NCBI GenBank assembly: GCA_013115145.1
Contig: JAAPAO010000021.1
Location: forward strand, 62,001 to 126,000
Direction: 5' to 3'
Length of the DNA stretch: 64,000 nt
From: Perkinsus chesapeaki
Taxonomy: Eukaryota > Perkinsozoa > Perkinsida > Perkinsidae
Part shown: one piece after another, positions 1 through 10,735 of the stretch
Layout of the letters: every line of letters begins with the position of its first letter
Position numbering within the stretch: the first letter of the stretch is position 1
Program-made: the position numbers and the translations under genes
Notes under the pieces: model-generated
What the model saw: only the letters and a program-made list of their open reading frames with translations
Told to the model about the DNA's origin: nothing
Database searches by the model: none

Positions 1-1384
1 TCAGTTAGTCTAACTGGAAACAGCAGCAGCACTCCTCTCGACCATTCTTCCCCAGCAGCAGTGGCGCCGATATCCCCGCTCGGGCAGGGTGGGGTCATAG
101 ACGCCGATGGACAGTCGTGCCAGGCAGCCTCATCATCATCACCAGATGAGCTGTCTGCAACTGCCTCGGAGTCCATGGCGGCATCCCCGGAAAAACCAAC
201 CATGACGAAGTGACTTGGACTAGTGATATCTTCGCTGTCCGTCATGGACTTCATGGCCTTCGCCGTCTCACTGGGGGATAGAACTGCCCACTCGTGGCCC
301 CTCGAGCCCAGACTCCAGGATCGCTTCCGGTGATCTATCGATGACCCAGAGGAGGAGGATGCCGGAGATGTGCCACCGGCGCGAGGGGAGCCTTCGACAG
401 CCACCAGCTCCATGGTAACCTGGCCAAAGCCTCTACTTGATGGCGGTTGACCAGCCGACGTAGCTCTGACGTCCTCAGGTCTGAGCAGGCCGTCATGGTC
501 CACATAGACGGCAAGACCGAGGTGCTGCATAGCGGGCGCTGACGTGAGCTGCTGGAGGGCATCACATACTCTGGCAGGGCCGAACCATTGCCCGGGTTGG
601 CTACATGACATGAAGGCATGGATGGAACAGGGCCTGTCCAGCCGATCTTCAAAAAGTCTGACAGGGAGAGTTCCACGCTGCCGATGAAACCGCCGCCCAG
701 CAGACTTGCCTTAATAACTCTCTCTCGGGGGGCACAGTGGTGGAATGTTGTGAAGGTGGTGGATGGTGGTCGAAGAACTCTGTATAAGGCATAACCTCCG
801 AATGTTGTCGGGTAGCAGCACCACCTAAGACATGACCACCTCACAACAGGCCTACTGGCGAGGGGCGGCGGTACTTGGATCGAGGCCATGATGCCTCTTA
901 AGTGCGGCTAATAGCAGCATCTGTGCCGACCGTATAGTACACCCCCAGCCCGTATCACAGTGGAACTCGAGACGCTTCTGTTGATTGTATAGAGGTGTCT
1001 CGAAATTCTTTCGATACGTCATCCGACGTATCCCTCGCCAAACGCTGTAGAAGTCCGCAGTTGATCTCGACTGGCGGCCCAATAGCCATGCCCGATGGTC
1101 TGACCAACACACATGCCCATATTCGTGGAAGCTGCTGCCTCACCAGGATCACGGACGACAACGGGTTCGGTGCCATAGGCGTTGGCGAAATGTTCCTGAA
1201 TGTTATGTCCCCATCCTTTCACGGTGGCCTTTGTGTCGCTAACTATCTGTTCCATGGTCACCGTGGCCGCACCGCTGGCTGAGGACACGAATCCTAGACC
1301 TGCTGGTAGATTCGGAGATGATGAAGAGGAGGAGGAGGAGGACGTAAAAGAGCCGACAAGCCCACGCATCATGGAGCCAATCAA
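1..1384 (-). CDS. ATG4: Atg4-like autophagy cysteine peptidase (C54), C-terminus cut by window edge
   Basis: Atg4 proteases process the C-terminus of Atg8 and later release Atg8 from lipid during autophagosome formation in the cytosol. Reading leftwards, the sequence shows AWLLGR, then MTYRKNF followed by DTGWGCTIRSAQMLL. The Cys of TGWGC is the expected nucleophile. Further on come CSIHAFM and GQWFGPARVCDAL, and GVLLLFPVRLT at the very edge, matching the order of conserved Atg4 blocks. The catalytic Asp and His should lie beyond base 1. A 44-nt GT-AG intron at 1100-1143 restores the frame into the AWLLGR block. At least one more intron lies near 690-850, and its ends are uncertain. A long Ser/Asp-rich insertion at about 60-350 separates the GQWFGP block from the LLLFP block. 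The start at 1384 (MIGSMMRGL) is the first Met of that exon; an upstream exon is possible. The family call is firm, the exon ends are not. Confidence 0.85.
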
Positions 1385-1447
1385 CTACTGAATCCACCCT
1401 GGTCAAATACAACAACCTCCTTTCCTCAAGCACAAGAAAATGCATTG

Positions 1448-1660
1448 TCAATGCCGCCGTGGCCAGGCCAGTCTGGTAGACAGAGACCCCTCTATAAGGC
1501 GCTCGAGTGACTCCTCGCTGGTCAGATCCCGGCCACGGCCTTCAGCCTGGTCTCGCCGGTCACGTGCCATCATGATGTTGGACAGTCGTTCCTGTTCAAC
1601 TGCAACGTAGTTAACTTTACGTTCCAAAAACCTGCGTATTACTGAGCGTGTCAGCCCCAT
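1448..1660 (-). other. Coding-like 70-codon stretch just after the OPA3-like stop
   Basis: A charged, helix-prone open stretch (for example VEQERLSNIMMARDRRDQ) begins ten bases after the OPA3-like stop codon and is in the same reading frame as that gene. It could be a C-terminal extension of the OPA3-like protein reached by stop readthrough or a missed splice, a 5' exon of the Atg4 gene, or chance. No splice model I tried links it cleanly to either neighbour. Confidence 0.3.
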
Positions 1661-1669
1661 CCGATGGCC

Positions 1670-2236
1670 CTAGTACTCTATATGGTTCTCAAGGCACTGT
1701 AAGCGCCTCTCCCTCTCGGCAATGTCCCTGAGCCTCTGGGCCTCCCACTCCTCCCGCTTGATCCTTTTATGCAGCTCATGTTCTCGGTCCTTTTTACTGA
1801 ACAATCTCGCTGGCCACAGCCGTCCACCGAAGACTTACGCTGCCCTCTGGTATTCACTAATGATGATGAGGGTGGTTACACCGAAGACGAAGGACTCGCC
1901 TATGAAGGTGGCCCCCCAGTCCAAGGCCGCATCGTCCTTCAAGGCCGGTATGGCCCTTCTGGTCTTGTTGTCATCTGCTATCTGAAACGATTGGGTTCTT
2001 ATTGAGGCCAGTTAGGCCTTTGGTTACCCGCGTGATTTGCCGGCTGACCACATTAAGGGCCTGGCCCAAGGCGACGGTCTTGCCTCGCCAGAAGTCATCG
2101 GTGCGTGCTAGAGACTGGATGCGACTCGAGACCGGTTTGGCCAGGGTCTTCAGCAGAGCGGCTGATAGAAAGCTTAACCAGGGCCGTTGCGTGAGGCTTT
2201 ACCTCCGACCTTTGCTGCGGGGAAGATGGGTGACAT
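1670..2236 (-). CDS. OPA3: OPA3-like mitochondrial protein
   Basis: OPA3 proteins are small mitochondrial proteins that affect organelle shape and energy metabolism; their biochemical activity is not settled. Splicing three short GT-AG introns gives about 144 aa. It starts MSPIFPAAKVGA, continues LLKTLAKPVSSRI and then LDWGATFIGESFVFGV with a hydrophobic run TTLIIISEYQR, and ends in a basic coiled coil (HELHKRIKREEWEAQRLRDI). The N-terminal PxxK.G and the GATFIGESFVFGV block followed by EYxR match the OPA3 family in order and spacing. The 46-nt intron within the ITR/IADD region and the gtaagt intron after EYQRA both preserve frame. The ATG at 2236 gives the expected OPA3-like first residues. 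The gene reads in the same direction as the Atg4 gene downstream. Confidence 0.8.
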
Positions 2237-2379
2237 CTCAATTCGATCTCGGAGCCGCAATGGAATTGCGCCGCAGTAGCCGTTAAGGAAGTGTAAGTGA
2301 GCAAGATGAGCAAGACATCTGTGCATCTGGTCGAACGCTTCTTTGCTGCTTTCGACCGTTATGTTATAACCATGGGTCG

Positions 2380-4690
2380 ATGGAAGATCTATCTTGTCTC
2401 CACCGGTCTTGCCGTATTGCTCTAGCCCATAGGGAGGCTCAGCTGCTGAGGAAGTTGGAGGCCACGAGCTCCCAGAGACAGCGGGTTCTTATGCGGGCCA
2501 TGACGGATCTGGCTCGACAGTGCCGCCAACGGACCCTTGCTCTGGCCATTGAGCGGTGGCACTTCGCCGTTGTCCAAGAGAAGCAGAGAAGGGTCACTAC
2601 GGTCCGCTCAGCTTTGTGTGGGTGGTATAGGCTGGTCCTTACTGGTAGGAAGCAGGCCCGTGGCCGGGACGCTGGGGTTCTATTGGGCCTGTTGGCCCGG
2701 TTGCTACGTCATCGGTTGCAAGGAGTGCTGTACATCTGGAGCCAGGCGGCCACTTTAAGATGCATTGCTGTCCAGACTAACTGCCTACTGCAGCGGCAGG
2801 CCAGCAGCCAAACTCCAGCGGCTGTAATGGTATCGGTGGCCATGCAGACCTTATCGCTGTTCCGGGGCGAGGTGGGGTGTCAGACCCCTAGGGTCACGGT
2901 GGTGCATCGAGAGGCTCAGACGAGGCCGCATCTACGGCCAAGTAGGATGACACAGACCAGGCTGGTGTCTAGAGTCGCCGGCACGCAGACTGGTGTGAGG
3001 CGACTGGTGTCCGCTGGGACCAATACAGATGGACGAATGGTGACCACTGATGAGGCGGCGATCCAGACTATTAGGGTGGCTAGTAGGGAAGGAGGCACAC
3101 AGGTGGAGCTGGAGCTCATTGATGGGCACACTCAGACGGCTGCCAGCAGTGTGTTGTCTTTGGCAGTGCAGACAGAGGGAGCAGGGCAGGAATGGGCAGG
3201 GACTGATGCTGAGACTCAGACGGGGAACGATACTGCATTGGCCGCCAGGGGTATGCAGACTATGGCTGAGCAGGCTCACATTGGGGCAGGGGGTGATGGC
3301 CCGAATCTTGTGGATGCGATAACGAGTCCGGTAGGGACCTCAGAAATGGTACCAGTTGGAGTGGACAAAGGAGTTCAGACAGATCTATTAAGGGACGATA
3401 TGGCTGCTGTTTCAAAGGTTTCAGCTCAGAATAGAGAAGTCGAGACGGTTAGCATTGGGTCAATTGATTGGGGTGATGTCCCATCGTCGGCAACTAGGGC
3501 ATCATCGATTGGGCTGAGCTCCGAAGTAGAGCGTGTGCCGCCAGTCCCACACGGACCTGATGTGGAGCCATCCGTGGCTAGCGTCAATGGGGAGCCGGCA
3601 AGAACGGCAAGTGTTGTCTCGCTTCCAGCAAGATATCGTGGCTTAGCCCAGAGTGATGGAGCGGCTTCATCTACACCACCTCACACAGTGGCAATGCAAA
3701 CCAGTCCTTGGGCTGCAGAGGTAGCAGAGGCAAGATCTAGGGAGACTCAGACCGCTGCTGTGGGATCCGGCAGTGATGTTGGAACTCAAACGGAGGAGGT
3801 GCCCTTCAGCGACCGGCTGGCCATGGGCCTCCGGTTCGTTGGCAGCCCGTTGATGAGCAGGATGAGGTATGGCTTGAAGATGCTGGTGGCACATAGATTA
3901 GTGTGGGATAATAAGGAGCTGGCCAATCTGGTAGTGAGCTTGCAGAGAAGGCTGGATACCTCGGGGGAGGCCCTGAGAGACCGAGATGCGGAGATATCTC
4001 GACTGAGGCTGGGAATGGCAGCTAATGCCGAGACGGAGGAGCATACAGGTGCTGAGATGTGCGAGTTGAGGAACAAGTGCGCAGAGCTGGAGAGGAGATG
4101 CACGGGTATGGCGATTCTTGAAACCCAGTACAGGGAGCTGGAGGGCCGTTGTGAAGCTCTGTTTGAGGACAATGTGAAGCTGGCGGGCAGTTTAGAGAAG
4201 GCATTGGAGCGAGTAAAGCAGGCAGAGACGGCTGAGAAAAGGGTGGAGGAACTGCAGATAATGCTGGCTTATAAGGTACTAGCGGAGAGGCTACTAGGGC
4301 TAAGTGTTGTTAGTATAGTACGATCCTCCATTTTTGGAGGCTTAGCGGGAAATACGGTATCAGTTTCGGCTACCAAGGTCTCTGACTTTTGGTCAACATC
4401 CTTATTTTATTGCAGCGCGACAAGGCTAAAGAGGAGACCCTAAGTCCTACAAATGAGGGCTCTCTGGATGATAGTACCGCGGAGGGCATCCAGGAGCAGT
4501 TGGATGCCTATATGGAACTCCTTGTGGACCTTACCAACAAGTTAGATAAGTAAACCGTAGTGGTCTTGATGGGCAGTGATGGCATCTCATTAGGAGCGAG
4601 GAAGAGAGGAAGGCCAAGGAGGAAGCGTTGGATGAGCTGAAGGGCCGATATGAGCTGTTGCTAGCTGGCCGAAGCTCTACTGGAGGCTGA
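2380..4690 (+). CDS. Coiled-coil scaffold with about 16 QT motifs (putative dynein light chain LC8-binding array)
   Basis: Three exons (2380-4275, 4416-4549, 4594-4690) give about 708 aa. Residues 1-128 are helical with tryptophans in ALAIERWHFAVV, ALCGWYRLVL and VLYIWSQAA, resembling Sfi1-type centrin-binding helices, though weakly. Residues 129-472 hold sixteen QT dipeptides in contexts such as AVQTN, GTQTG, AVQTE, ETQTG, GVQTD and GTQTEE. From about residue 146 to 265 they recur every 11-15 residues. TQT-type motifs are the known anchor of LC8/DYNLL, and tandem arrays occur in Nup159, Pac11 and ASCIZ. Residues from about 510 to 640 and the last exons are coiled coil. A basal body, spindle pole or dynein scaffold role is inference; I recognise no orthologue. 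The first intron (140 nt) is long for this window. Confidence 0.8.
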
Positions 4691-4972
4691 GGGATGTTGA
4701 TGAATACCACTGTATTATTGAACTATCTGCCGAACTAGTACTGCCAAGTTTATGCATGTTCAGACAATATTTAGTAACATGTTTCCATTGCATTCCCACA
4801 CTTGGGCTGCGTTGCCGGCCCCGTCCTCACTGTTGTTAGGCAATCCTATGCTACGCCATTTGCTGGGTTGCCGTCGGATGGCACCGGCCCTCGAGGGTCG
4901 AATAAAGAGGAAGTCTTGGCAGGACATCAAGTCCAGCTACATTACTGAGATGCTGCCAGGGTCGACGGTGGG

Positions 4973-6145
4973 ATGGAGGCTGTAAAGGAGGAACCACTTT
5001 GGTCTGGTCAGTTGGCGGCTCAAGGGCTTGAATCAGCATTAGAACAGATGGAGGGGGAGGCTACGGAAATGGCACAGCTCCTGTCTGAGTAGGCGGGATC
5101 CTGGATATAGAGGGATGGGTTATTATCAGAGACAGCGGGAACGTGGGTAGGCTGCGGCGGCGGCGGCAGCTGCCGTCGGGTAATAATGATGGGAATAGAG
5201 AGGGTGTCCGGTGGGGCACTGCTGAGGCGAAGTAGGTTACTGTAGTTCCGGGAGGGGAATACAGAGCCCTCAGGATGATAGCGGATGCGCGAAAGGCGGA
5301 GAGGGAGTTCTTAGCGAGGCACCCTCATCTGGCAGAGTAGCTTGGAGATGGGTTAGTGATTGGTAGTACCTTGCTCAGCGACAATGAGGAGATTGGGGAT
5401 TGGCAAGCTGTGTCGCTGTCGGAGCCGTCCATGGCTACCATACCGGCTGTCACTGATAGAGAGGCTTTGGCACATAGGCTGCCAGTAGGTGACGGAGGAC
5501 CATGCTTGATGGCAGTGGAGGTGCTGTAGGGAACTTTGGCGGAGATGCCTGTGGCGAGTGACGAAGTGATGAATCCTGTAACTCGGCAAAGAGCTCGGCG
5601 ACGAGTTAGGACGCAAGCGCTAGTACAGGTGGTGCCCTCTGCAGTCGAGGGTCGAGTTATTGCTGTGTCCCCCCTCAGCGATATGTAGCACAATTCTTAC
5701 TGTGTGGATCCAGGGAGGGACGCAAGGCCCTTTTGGATGGCATTGAAGTGCAGATAGAAGGAGTGGACTCGGAGAGCTCACGATCGTAAGGCAGCTGCCC
5801 ATGGTTCGTCAGGCTACACTGTAGGCCCCACACGGTGTATTATTCCCTACGGTCATGGCAAGGAGAGGATATCGAGGCCGTTCAGAGGAGGATGGACAAC
5901 TTGGCCCCTATACTGCAGCGCCAGATAGCTGATAAGCTTGGCATCGGCCTCTGCCCATCACTGGTGTAAACGGCATCTTGTGGGGGACTGTGCAGGATAG
6001 GTGTATCAGGTTCGTCCCTGTCGGGCATACTGAAGAGGAGCGGAGAATGCTACGGCGAAGCCGAGGGAAGGCTAGGGATATGGCGATAGATTTGCAGAAA
6101 AACTTTACTCGAGAGATGAACTGGCGACGCATTCGAACCAATTGA
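4973..6145 (+). CDS. Unrecognised protein, eight exons with 29-42 nt introns
   Basis: A phase-consistent model joins 4973-5088, 5130-5231, 5274-5336, 5367-5525, 5559-5684, 5714-5785, 5825-5963 and 5996-6145, giving 308 aa and a TGA stop. The seven introns are 41, 42, 30, 33, 29, 39 and 32 nt; five begin GTAG. The peptide is mostly charged and helical, with RKAEREFLARHPH early, DIEAVQRRMDNLAPIL in the middle and a basic tail RMLRRSRGKARDM. I do not recognise the family. Coding-like sequence (RIKRKSWQDIKSS) lies just upstream at about 4890-4930, so the true start may be earlier. It may even be the 3' part of the preceding QT-array gene, which reads the same way and stops 283 bases before. Without splicing, the frame shows repeated TAG codons, which sit at the intron donors. 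Confidence 0.6.
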
Positions 6146-6421
6146 CTATGTCGTTTCCGACTTAATGCGTTTCATGTGAATGCCTTGTCATCTTTCGTTG
6201 TTAATACACCCTCGGTTGTTATACTGGCAATTTACTAACTCACACCATCCACGGAATGACCTTTTTTTAGTTCGCCACTTGGGAAAAATTGGGAGTCTTG
6301 GCGCAATCCACGGCTCAATAGCATGGATATTCCACTCGGTCATTTTTGGCGACTACATCTCACATTTGTCATACGTGAACACAACGATGTCCCCTTTCAG
6401 CATGCATGCTTTATACATGAC

Positions 6422-8026
6422 ATGAAGATGCTAAATAAATCCCTACTGTGCTTGCTGCCTTCGGTAGTCCTCTTCGCCGTGGCCCACGAGCACACACTGT
6501 GCAATTCCAGCGATCCTGCAATTTTGGCTCTCCAAAATCTGGAGGTCTTGGTCTCACCTATGGCCGACCTGTGGCACTCGGTCAAGCCTTTCTCAGTAGA
6601 TCTGGCAGCCTATCATGACTGTCCAGTTGCTCCCTTTATCATTGAGATGATAGCCTTGCTGGCCCAGCTCTACAATAAGGGTGATCACATACCAGCCATC
6701 CGTCAGCTCGCGGTGGCCTACCCCCGCTCGGTTGCGTTCATGGTCGCCTATCCTCCCTCGGTGGTCTGGCAAGATCAGGCGTGGCGTAAGGTTGTCGTCG
6801 AGCTCTGGGCTGCTGTATCGGCCCGGTTACGCCCACACTTGGGCACCAGGCAGGATGTGGTATTTGAATGTGCTGTAGTTCATCGGCACCGCGCCACTGC
6901 CACTGCGGTTGCTGACCATCACACTGGCGAGCTGCGCTTTCCGGTGCCGAAGCAGCTCGGCAGTTCACTCATCCCTCTTGGATATACATTCCGTGATTTG
7001 ACAATAAGCTCGCGGCACTGCCCTCCCGAGACGGCCACAGCCATAGTGTCTGCTGCTCGAGGATGGCTACAGCTAGGTGGCCCCGGCGTAGGTGTGGCTA
7101 AGTTCCTCGAAGTTGCCGAGGGATGGCTGGCTAGGGAGAATCCCTTCCGCCTGCTCAGCATGAGCAGCCCCTACTTTGAGTTCGTCCATGCAGCCCTCGT
7201 TGCCGATCACCCTCAAGCTTCCCCTCTAGCAAGAATGTTGCAGCCGCGCCCTGGTACAGCAAAGCGGGGCCATGGTGCTGGTCAGAAGGTCATGGGCTTT
7301 GAATGCGGTGGAGTTGCAGAATCTCGCCGTATTCAAATTGAGTTCCTCGAGGCGATGGTGAGGAACGTCCCTCCGACTTGGTCTCAGACCGGTCGCGGCT
7401 GCGAGGTTGCCTCAGTGATTTCGAAATTGGCTAGCCTGCCGCCACAGGAGGTGCCACAGGTCGACAGGACCCACCTTTCTTCGTGGTATTTCCTGCAGAG
7501 TGTGAACTCGCAATGGTGGCGACCTTTGAAATCTGGCTGGGGTCTGCTGCTGTCTCATACCTTTGCCCAGCTCCACGGGGAATCCCTTCGGTTGGGTTTC
7601 AAGCCTCGACGATTACCGAAGCACTGCAAAGGAAGTCCGGCGATCAACAGGCTGCAGCAGTTATCCGCCGCTTCATTGGCCGGCGATCTGCTTGAAGATT
7701 ACAATAGCTTGCCCGAGGCGATGAGTTTAGTGGCGAGCATTCATCCTGATTGCAGTGTGGCCATTGCGACCGCTCTCCAGCTTGCACTTAACTGTTACGT
7801 TCATCGACTGTTGGAGTATGGCCGTCCGCTGAAGGCTGCAAATGCCACACATCCGCTGGCCGCCGAGGTTCTCACTGAGGACGCCAGTGGCGTTGTTGAA
7901 GTTATCTGGCAGACCATTGCCGGAGAGAAGCTCGCCGACATTCTGTCCAATGAACTGCCTTTGTTCGAGCTTATGCGGCTACAATGGAAGATGCTCTTCA
8001 GTAGACCGCTTCCTACTATAGAGTAG
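6422..8026 (+). CDS. Secreted orphan protein, single exon
   Basis: This is an uninterrupted 534-residue frame. The chosen ATG opens MKMLNKSLLCLLPSVVLF, a classic signal peptide with likely cleavage near AVAHEH. An in-frame ATG at 6323 lies further up but would bury the signal sequence, so I prefer 6422. The mature part has many aromatic and cysteine residues spread out, no further membrane span and no domain I recognise. Repeated W and PP blocks such as YPPSVVWQDQAWRK and WYFLQSVNSQWWRPL suggest a folded extracellular or vacuolar domain. The gene ends 80 bases before the next start codon on the same strand. In a parasite it could be a lumenal or secreted factor, but no function can be assigned from sequence. 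Confidence 0.75.
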   Translation: MKMLNKSLLCLLPSVVLFAVAHEHTLCNSSDPAILALQNLEVLVSPMADLWHSVKPFSVDLAAYHDCPVAPFIIEMIALLAQLYNKGDHIPAIRQLAVAYPRSVAFMVAYPPSVVWQDQAWRKVVVELWAAVSARLRPHLGTRQDVVFECAVVHRHRATATAVADHHTGELRFPVPKQLGSSLIPLGYTFRDLTISSRHCPPETATAIVSAARGWLQLGGPGVGVAKFLEVAEGWLARENPFRLLSMSSPYFEFVHAALVADHPQASPLARMLQPRPGTAKRGHGAGQKVMGFECGGVAESRRIQIEFLEAMVRNVPPTWSQTGRGCEVASVISKLASLPPQEVPQVDRTHLSSWYFLQSVNSQWWRPLKSGWGLLLSHTFAQLHGESLRLGFKPRRLPKHCKGSPAINRLQQLSAASLAGDLLEDYNSLPEAMSLVASIHPDCSVAIATALQLALNCYVHRLLEYGRPLKAANATHPLAAEVLTEDASGVVEVIWQTIAGEKLADILSNELPLFELMRLQWKMLFSRPLPTIE

Positions 8027-8106
8027 AGGCATGTATAATTAGAGTCTGTTGTGTGAATTCCTTGTTGTGTTGTAGTTAAGTGAGCTCACAGCTATAATAT
8101 CAGTCT

Positions 8107-10661
8107 ATGACTGCGCTCTTCGAGGAGCCCACAGTCCTAAAGCCCACATGCGATATCTCACGGTCAGAAGCAGCGACCTCTTGGCCCCCTAGCCCGGCTT
8201 CTGGCCATGACTGGCTCTCTGTCACTGAGGACAATCCTCTGGCCCCCGCAAGCTGGGACGCTCTGCATGGTCGAATCCAACGTCAACGAGGGGTCGTAAG
8301 AGGCCTCCCTGTCCAAGCTCTTGGGGGAGATGAGATTGATCGAATAACGAAGTCTGCCAAGTTTGCTGTACAAGGCGTGGTCTCGGACCTGTTTCCGCGT
8401 CGCAGTGCTGAGGACAAAAGTCTCACGTGCCGCTGTGGTCTACACGAGTGTTGTCTGTGTTGGGCGCCGAAAGCGGGTAACCTTGTTAAAGGCTTGAACA
8501 GTCTAAGACTACCGATGGAGGTCCGAGAAGAGCTGGATGCTCTGGTGGCCGAGGAGTTGTTGAAGTTTGACGGCGAATCTTTCGCAGGAGTTGTCAGCCT
8601 CACGAAAAGGGGACAACAATTGTGTCGGACTTTCCAACTTCTATATGATATCTTCAACACTGCTGATGAGGAAGCGTCCGCCGATGCAGCTCGGCTGAGG
8701 CGTCTCTTGCACACTCTTGCGCAACATGAGCATGGCAGAGGCGCTGTGCTGCGTGATCGGCTGCTGACGTTTGTGGATGCATATTGCCGTGAGCCTCGTA
8801 GAAGGTGGCAAGATGCAGTGAGAGAGCGTACGGTCGACCTTGGAAATGGAGAGTGGATTTTCATGCCACAGAGTTACTGTGACCAGAGTTATTCGATTAG
8901 ATGTCTTCTGCAAGGTGCTCATCAACTTCAATTAGGTCCCTCGGACCCGCTGTATGAATATGTATGCAGAGCCTCAGAGCCCATCGGTCGGCTACTGTCT
9001 CGTGTCGAGCGAGCCTTAGACCATCCATCAAGCGTCAGTCAGGTAAGGGCAAGTGATCGACGCGGTATGCCTCACCGTTGTGGGTCTGGCCCTCTGGGTC
9101 AGGTATCACAGCAACGCCCTTCTGCGGCATCATCGATTGCCATCAGCTCCAGCCAGCTGCCTAACATAGCGTACACATCCGAGTATACTAGTCACTATGA
9201 GAGGCATTGTGAAGAGGAGAAGGCCGCCATCGCTCAGCTGCTGTAATTTATCTACCGCTCTTTGCCTTGCAAGAGTTTATCTGGCTCAGATTGAAAAAAG
9301 AAAAACAAGAGAAGTTCCAACGAGACTTGCAAGCCCAGGTCGCAGAGAAACGCGAGGCCGTCAGGAGGGCTGTCGCAGAGGAGCAGATGGCAGATCAAGG
9401 AGAACTACTCAGACGCACACAGGTCGGCGGGCGCGAGCCACTTCCGTCACATACATTTTCTTGTCAAGACCCGCAGCGAAGTCATCAGTGAGGAGAAGAA
9501 GCGACTTCTGGACATCGCCTTACAAAGTGAAAGAGCAGGGAGAGCCATTGAAGAGATGCACCAGTGGAGGCTTCAACGGTCGAGATTCGATCGAAGTCTG
9601 TATTTTTCTATATTCATCGATCTGCAGGATGTGCAACCCCAAGAGCTTGTACAAGGCACTCTACCACGACGACATGGAGGTCCAAATTGAACAGCTCAAT
9701 CGTCGAGCCCATCGCCAATTCGTCCAAGTACCATTGGCACATCGAACTGGGGAGGTTTCCTACACCTTTTGTAAGGTTGGCTTTGGTGCCCCTGTTGATC
9801 CACTTGTTGCCCGAGCGAAGATCGTGCAACGAGAATTTTTCTTCCCACCGGAGTTGCGGAAGAATCTTAAAGGGAAGCAAGGTCGGGTGTGCTGAGCAGC
9901 AGTTACTCTGGTTTAAACGACACAGTGTTCTCAGATGCTGAGGATACGACCGTTGAAAGGGATCGATCCAAAGCATTCATAAGAGTTTGGGGACCGGGGG
10001 GCAATCGCAAGCCTCTGCCAGACCATTCAGACGGAGAAGTGGCCGCTGTTGTACTTGGCACTATTTACGCTTCACTCGAGACGCCAGAAGCAGCCAATGA
10101 TGGGGAGGACATTGCCAAGGTCCACAAGGCTGGGGATGGCGTGAAGGCTGCAATGGATTACTCGTGGCTCACGGCTGAGCCCGACGAGAATCGATCGCCG
10201 GCCGTTTACGCTGATTTGCCATCGAAGCCACTGGATAAGCAGAAAGTGATGAGACGGAGTAAAAAGGTTGTGAAGGAGCTTATAGCGGGAATGTATCCAG
10301 TGGAGCTGAACACCGGCTGCTGCTCTAGCCCACAGAAAGAGAAGCCATCAGAAGAGGTAATTCAAGATACCCAGTATACGCTGTCATAGAACTGTCTCCG
10401 CAGAGTCATGATCGGCGGAGCTACTTCGTTGATCACTGGCCAGACAGAGGGAGCGACGCCCCGCCAGAAGAATCCACGAGTGGGGCTAAGCTCAGCGATG
10501 CCGCTAGCATTGGAACGATGAGTAGGCATACTACTAGGGGACAGGTAAATGAAGTGCGTAGCATACACACTGATGGTGTTTGGTTACAGCAGAGGCTTAC
10601 CAAGCAAGAGGAAGAACGACGGAAGATATTGAAAAGATTCGATGAGGTTAATTCAAGATAA
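8107..10661 (+). CDS. Multi-exon coiled-coil protein, unrecognised
   Basis: The first exon (8107 to about 9245) encodes a globular region with a Cys-rich patch CRCGLHECCLCW near residue 115, then a helical region. After a short intron near 9246-9280, coding resumes as a strongly coiled-coil stretch (KKEKQEKFQRDLQAQVAEKR). It continues through further exons (SEERKRLL-like helices near 9490-9600, then a segment ending near 9895) into 9900-10357. A clean 47-nt GT-AG intron at about 10358-10404 leads to the last exon, which ends EEERRKILKRFDEVN before TAA at 10659. Frame changes at 9246-9280 and 9880-9900 are unresolved, so exon ends there are approximate, and two genes rather than one cannot be excluded. 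I do not recognise a family. A cytoskeletal role is a guess from the coiled coils. Confidence 0.55.
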
Positions 10662-10735
10662 CATGTTTCACAATCTACGAGTGTTGTGTCACGAGTTACC
10701 CACTCCGAACTCAGAAAGGTGTTCAAATGGAAAAC

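Noticed and set aside
5090-5760. Repeated in-frame TAG codons suggesting amber reassigned to glutamine
   Set aside because: Each TAG overlaps a GTAG intron donor, and removing 29-42 nt introns gives a continuous frame without stops. Other genes in the window end in TAG (for example at 1670, 8024 and 15567), so TAG is a normal stop.
6120-6145. Group of genes 2.4-6.1 kb as a degenerate pseudogene
   Set aside because: Splice-corrected frames are intact from start to stop, and coding bias is maintained, so decay is not required.
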